DNA from: Flavobacteriaceae bacterium
Lineage (GTDB): Bacteria; Bacteroidota; Bacteroidia; Flavobacteriales; Flavobacteriaceae
NCBI GenBank assembly: GCA_947451525.1
Contig: CANFZM010000001.1
Span: forward strand, 124,001-188,000
DNA length: 64,000 nt
Direction of reading: 5' to 3'
The notes beneath the pieces are model-generated. The model did no database searches. It had not been told where the DNA came from and saw only the letters and a program-made list of their open reading frames with translations. Both the position numbers and the translations under genes were made by a program. Each line of letters begins with the position of its first letter. Position 1 is the first letter of the stretch. Below, one piece after another: positions 61,475 to 64,000 of the stretch.

Positions 61475-62791
61475 TTACAAATCAAATCCTAAATTAACTC
61501 CTAATTTATTAGCTATAATTTTAGTAATTCGTTGTTTTAATTCGGGTATTTTAATGCTTTCGATGACTTCGTTAGAAAAGGCATACATCAATAAAGCCTT
61601 GGCTTCTTTCTTCGGAATTCCGCGTTGTTGCATGTAAAACATAGCGCTTTCGTCCAATTGACCGATAGTACATCCATGCGAACATTTTACATCATCAGCA
61701 AAGATTTCCAATTGTGGTTTTGCATTTATAGTTGCTTTATCACCTAATAAAATGTTATTATTTTTTTGAAAAGCATTCGTTTTTTGGGCTTCTCTTTCTA
61801 CATAAATTTTTCCATTGAAAACTCCAGTAGAACTATCGGCAAGAATGGTTTTGTAGTTTTGATGGCTTTCACAGTTTGGCGTAGCGTGATTTACCAAAGT
61901 GTAATGATCTACGTGTTGCTTGTCGCCAATAATAGTAATTCCTTTTAAAGTCGAATCAATTCGTTCGCCAAAATGATAGAAATTCAGGTTGTTTCTAGTA
62001 ATGTTTCCACCAAAAGAAAACGTATGAACCGAAACTCTACTTTCTTGTTTTTGAGAAACATAGGTGTTATCTACCAAGTTTGCCGATTGCAAATCATTCT
62101 GAATTTTATAGTAATCTACAATGGCACGTTTTTGAGCAAAAATCTCGGTAACAGAATTCGTTAACACAGGATTTTCATTCAAACTTTGGTGTCTTTCTAT
62201 AATTTGAACATGGGCATTTTCGCCCACAATTACCAAGTTTCGTGGTTGCACCATCAAGGCATCTTCCACTCCAGTAGAGAAATAAATGATCTCGATTGGC
62301 TTTTCAACTACCTTACTTTTTGGAATATTTATATACGCTCCTTCATTTGCGAAAGCGGTATTTAGAGAAGTTAAACTCTCTTCTTTACTGGCAATTTTGT
62401 TGAAATATTCATCAATAACCATTTTGTATTTTGGCTTATTCAATGCCGAAGACATTAAGCAAACATCCAATCCATCGTGGGTAGTTGAGGATAAAAATGA
62501 GGAGAATTTTCCATCCACAAAAATCACTTTAAAAGTATCTATTTCGTGCAAAAAGTATTTTTTTACTTCTGCAAATTCAATAGAATTTTCGTGTTTTGGA
62601 AACACCGAATACTCATTTTTCAAAATGGAATTCAGCGAAGTATATTTCCATGCTTCCTCTTTTTTAGTTGGAAAACCCTTATTTTCAAAGTTTTTTATTG
62701 CTAAAGTACGAACTTCATGTAGCTTAGAAAGAACATCTATTTGCTCTTCAAATGCCATAAAAGACGATACTAATTTTTCTTTTAAATCCAT
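61475..62791 (-). CDS. sufD: Fe-S cluster assembly protein SufD
   Basis: A 438-residue SufD of the SufBCD scaffold. It has the N-terminal helical segment (KKEEAWKYTSLNSILKNEY), the beta-helix core, and the C-terminal CSHGCTIGQLDESAMFYMQQRGIPKKEA stretch typical of SufB/SufD, with C-S-H-G around residue 373. It starts one base after sufC (stop 62793, start 62791), so it is tightly coupled. A terminator follows. Confidence 0.95.
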   Translation of the reverse strand: MDLKEKLVSSFMAFEEQIDVLSKLHEVRTLAIKNFENKGFPTKKEEAWKYTSLNSILKNEYSVFPKHENSIEFAEVKKYFLHEIDTFKVIFVDGKFSSFLSSTTHDGLDVCLMSSALNKPKYKMVIDEYFNKIASKEESLTSLNTAFANEGAYINIPKSKVVEKPIEIIYFSTGVEDALMVQPRNLVIVGENAHVQIIERHQSLNENPVLTNSVTEIFAQKRAIVDYYKIQNDLQSANLVDNTYVSQKQESRVSVHTFSFGGNITRNNLNFYHFGERIDSTLKGITIIGDKQHVDHYTLVNHATPNCESHQNYKTILADSSTGVFNGKIYVEREAQKTNAFQKNNNILLGDKATINAKPQLEIFADDVKCSHGCTIGQLDESAMFYMQQRGIPKKEAKALLMYAFSNEVIESIKIPELKQRITKIIANKLGVNLGFDL

Positions 62792-62792
62792 G

Positions 62793-63542
62793 TTAAACTA
62801 ACTCGCTTTTAATCCAATCGTATCCTTTTTCTTCTAACTCGTAAGCCAATTCTTTCCCACCCGATTTTACGATTTTTCCATCCATCAAAACGTGAACAAA
62901 GTCCGGAATAATATAATCTAACAAACGTTGGTAGTGCGTGATTACTAACACCGCGTTATTTTCGTTTTTAAGTTTGTTTACGCCATTAGCAACGATACGA
63001 AGCGCATCAATATCCAAACCAGAATCGGTTTCGTCTAGAATGGCTAATTTTGGTTCTAACATTGCCATTTGGAAAATTTCGTTACGTTTCTTTTCACCAC
63101 CTGAGAAACCTTCGTTTAACGAACGGGATAAAAACTTACGATCCATTTCTAATAATTCCGATTTCTCACGAATTAATTTCAGCATTTCGTTAGCCGGCAT
63201 TTCTTCTTGTTTGTTGGCTTTACGCTTTTCATTAATTGCTGTTTTAATGAAATTGGTAACCGAAACTCCAGGAATTTCTACTGGATATTGAAACGATAAG
63301 AAAACCCCTTTGTGAGCTCGTTCTTCAGGAGCCAATTCGGAAATATCTTCTCCTTCCAAAAGGATTTCGCCTTGAGTAACCGTGTAATTTTCATTACCCG
63401 CAATGATGGAAGAAAGCGTACTTTTTCCGGCGCCATTTGGTCCCATTATAGCATGAACTTCCCCAGCATTTACTTGAAGGTTGATTCCCTTTAATATTTC
63501 TTTATCTTCAATGGAAGCGTGTAAATTTTTTATTGATAACAT
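62793..63542 (-). CDS. sufC: Fe-S cluster assembly ATPase SufC
   Basis: A 249-residue ABC-type ATPase. Walker A is GPNGAGKST (34-42), signature FSGGE (146-150) and Walker B LAILDE with E171, as in SufC. It drives shape changes of SufBD during cluster building. The gene directly upstream on this strand is the toxin gene, 12 bases away, not sufB. sufB would be expected beyond the window edge but is not visible. Confidence 0.95.
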   Translation of the reverse strand: MLSIKNLHASIEDKEILKGINLQVNAGEVHAIMGPNGAGKSTLSSIIAGNENYTVTQGEILLEGEDISELAPEERAHKGVFLSFQYPVEIPGVSVTNFIKTAINEKRKANKQEEMPANEMLKLIREKSELLEMDRKFLSRSLNEGFSGGEKKRNEIFQMAMLEPKLAILDETDSGLDIDALRIVANGVNKLKNENNAVLVITHYQRLLDYIIPDFVHVLMDGKIVKSGGKELAYELEEKGYDWIKSELV

Positions 63543-63554
63543 TTATGGTTCTTT

Positions 63555-63827
63555 TTATTCGTAATGCCCTTTTAAAGACAAAATATTTAATATTTCTATG
63601 GTTTTTTCTTCTGTAACTCTATAAATAATTCGATGTTCTTGGTTTATTCTTCTCGACCAGCGGCCAGATAAACTGTACTTTAAAGGTTCTGGTTTTCCAA
63701 TTCCTTCAAATGGGTGCAATTGGATATCTTCAATTAGAGCAGTAATTTTATTCATAATTGCTTTATTGCCAGATTTTTTCCAATATTCTCTATCTCTTTG
63801 GGCTTTTTCAGAATAAATTACTTCCAT
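63555..63827 (-). CDS. YoeB/Txe-family mRNA interferase toxin
   Basis: A 90-residue RelE-superfamily toxin. The YoeB signature is seen: KPEPLKYSLSGRWSRRINQEHRIIYRV with E47 and R66, and a C-terminal KGHYE with H88, matching E46, R65 and H83 that I recall for E. coli YoeB. It would cut mRNA on the ribosome. Its start overlaps the antitoxin end by 10 bases. It ends 12 bases before sufC. Confidence 0.9.
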   Translation of the reverse strand: MEVIYSEKAQRDREYWKKSGNKAIMNKITALIEDIQLHPFEGIGKPEPLKYSLSGRWSRRINQEHRIIYRVTEEKTIEILNILSLKGHYE

Positions 63828-64000
63828 AAATCTTCAAGATTTATTTTTATCCCTTTGCCATCTTTAATACTTTTTTCGGCCTCCAAAATTTCTTTAACAA
63901 ACTCTGGATTATATGGTTTTTCTTCTTTAACGATTTCAAAACCTAATGATTTTGCCAATGATTTTAACAATGGAAAATCTTTTTTCTTAACGTTTTTTAA
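63818..64000 (-). CDS. Antitoxin partner of YoeB, partial (DUF2683-like)
   Basis: The last 60 residues of a protein cut by the window edge, ending GIKINLEDLWK. Segments KDFPLLKSLAKSLGFEIVK and EKPYNPEFVKEILEA resemble the DUF2683 family found with YoeB toxins. The stop (63818-63820) lies 8 bases inside the toxin gene, the usual overlap. The N-terminal DNA-binding part is outside the window, so the family is a guess by eye. Confidence 0.75.
   Translation of the reverse strand, partial: LKNVKKKDFPLLKSLAKSLGFEIVKEEKPYNPEFVKEILEAEKSIKDGKGIKINLEDLWK

Overview
The window looks like chromosomal DNA of a member of the Flavobacteriaceae, probably Flavobacterium or a close relative. Four things point there. 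The DNA is AT-rich. The Bacteroidetes -7 promoter box TAnnTTTG sits a few tens of bases before about twenty genes. The gene content is typical of the phylum: a Bat (aerotolerance) operon, a TonB-dependent receptor locus, a PorP/SprF protein and a giant surface protein with a type B type IX secretion C-terminus. Shine-Dalgarno sequences are mostly absent. No rRNA, tRNA, IS element, prophage or CRISPR array was recognised.

Layout. 1-3.5 kb: the start of gdhA, a secreted barrel-like protein, a cystathionine gamma-synthase-like enzyme, a DinB-like protein and a thioesterase. 3.6-9.3 kb, plus strand: an ArsC-like protein and an EamA transporter, YicC, gmk, nadD, then a DJ-1/PfpI lipoprotein next to a YqhD-type aldehyde reductase. 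9.4-14.4 kb: an XRE regulator fused to a membrane domain, gpsA, pheS, cvpA and several small unknowns. 14.6-24.4 kb, minus strand: moxR, DUF58, a BatD-like protein, batA, batB, batC, a PH-like membrane protein, batD and batE. 24.7-31.5 kb: an aldo/keto reductase, an AlbA_2 protein, a phosphoesterase, a small barrel, a PhnA-domain protein, an ALDH7-type dehydrogenase and 3-hydroxyanthranilate dioxygenase. 31.6-37.6 kb: a secreted EEP-family nuclease divergent from a TonB receptor and two lipoproteins, one of them DUF5689. 38.5-52 kb: a 3,565-residue adhesin with its PorP/SprF partner and a PorE-like OmpA protein. 52.2-64 kb: hflX, DUF3078, and the SUF iron-sulfur genes. The SUF genes are split into sufC-sufD and sufS-lipoprotein-sufE-DUF59-DUF2480 by unrelated genes, with a YoeB-type toxin-antitoxin pair directly upstream of sufC.

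The gaps between genes are unusually informative. About ten hold tandem repeats with a strict 7-bp period but different units (AGTNNTC, GTAGGTT, GTTTCGA, AGTATTA). They often start at a stop codon and are often arranged as forward heptads, a short centre, then inverted heptads. Two other gaps (12.06-12.17 kb and 30.82-30.96 kb) hold copies of a structured element with conserved ends, a variable central hairpin and a compensatory base change between copies. It looks like a non-coding RNA, possibly the Flavo-1 motif. Further dispersed hairpins resemble REP/MITE-like families.

All functions come from reading the sequence and from memory of protein families. No database search was run.
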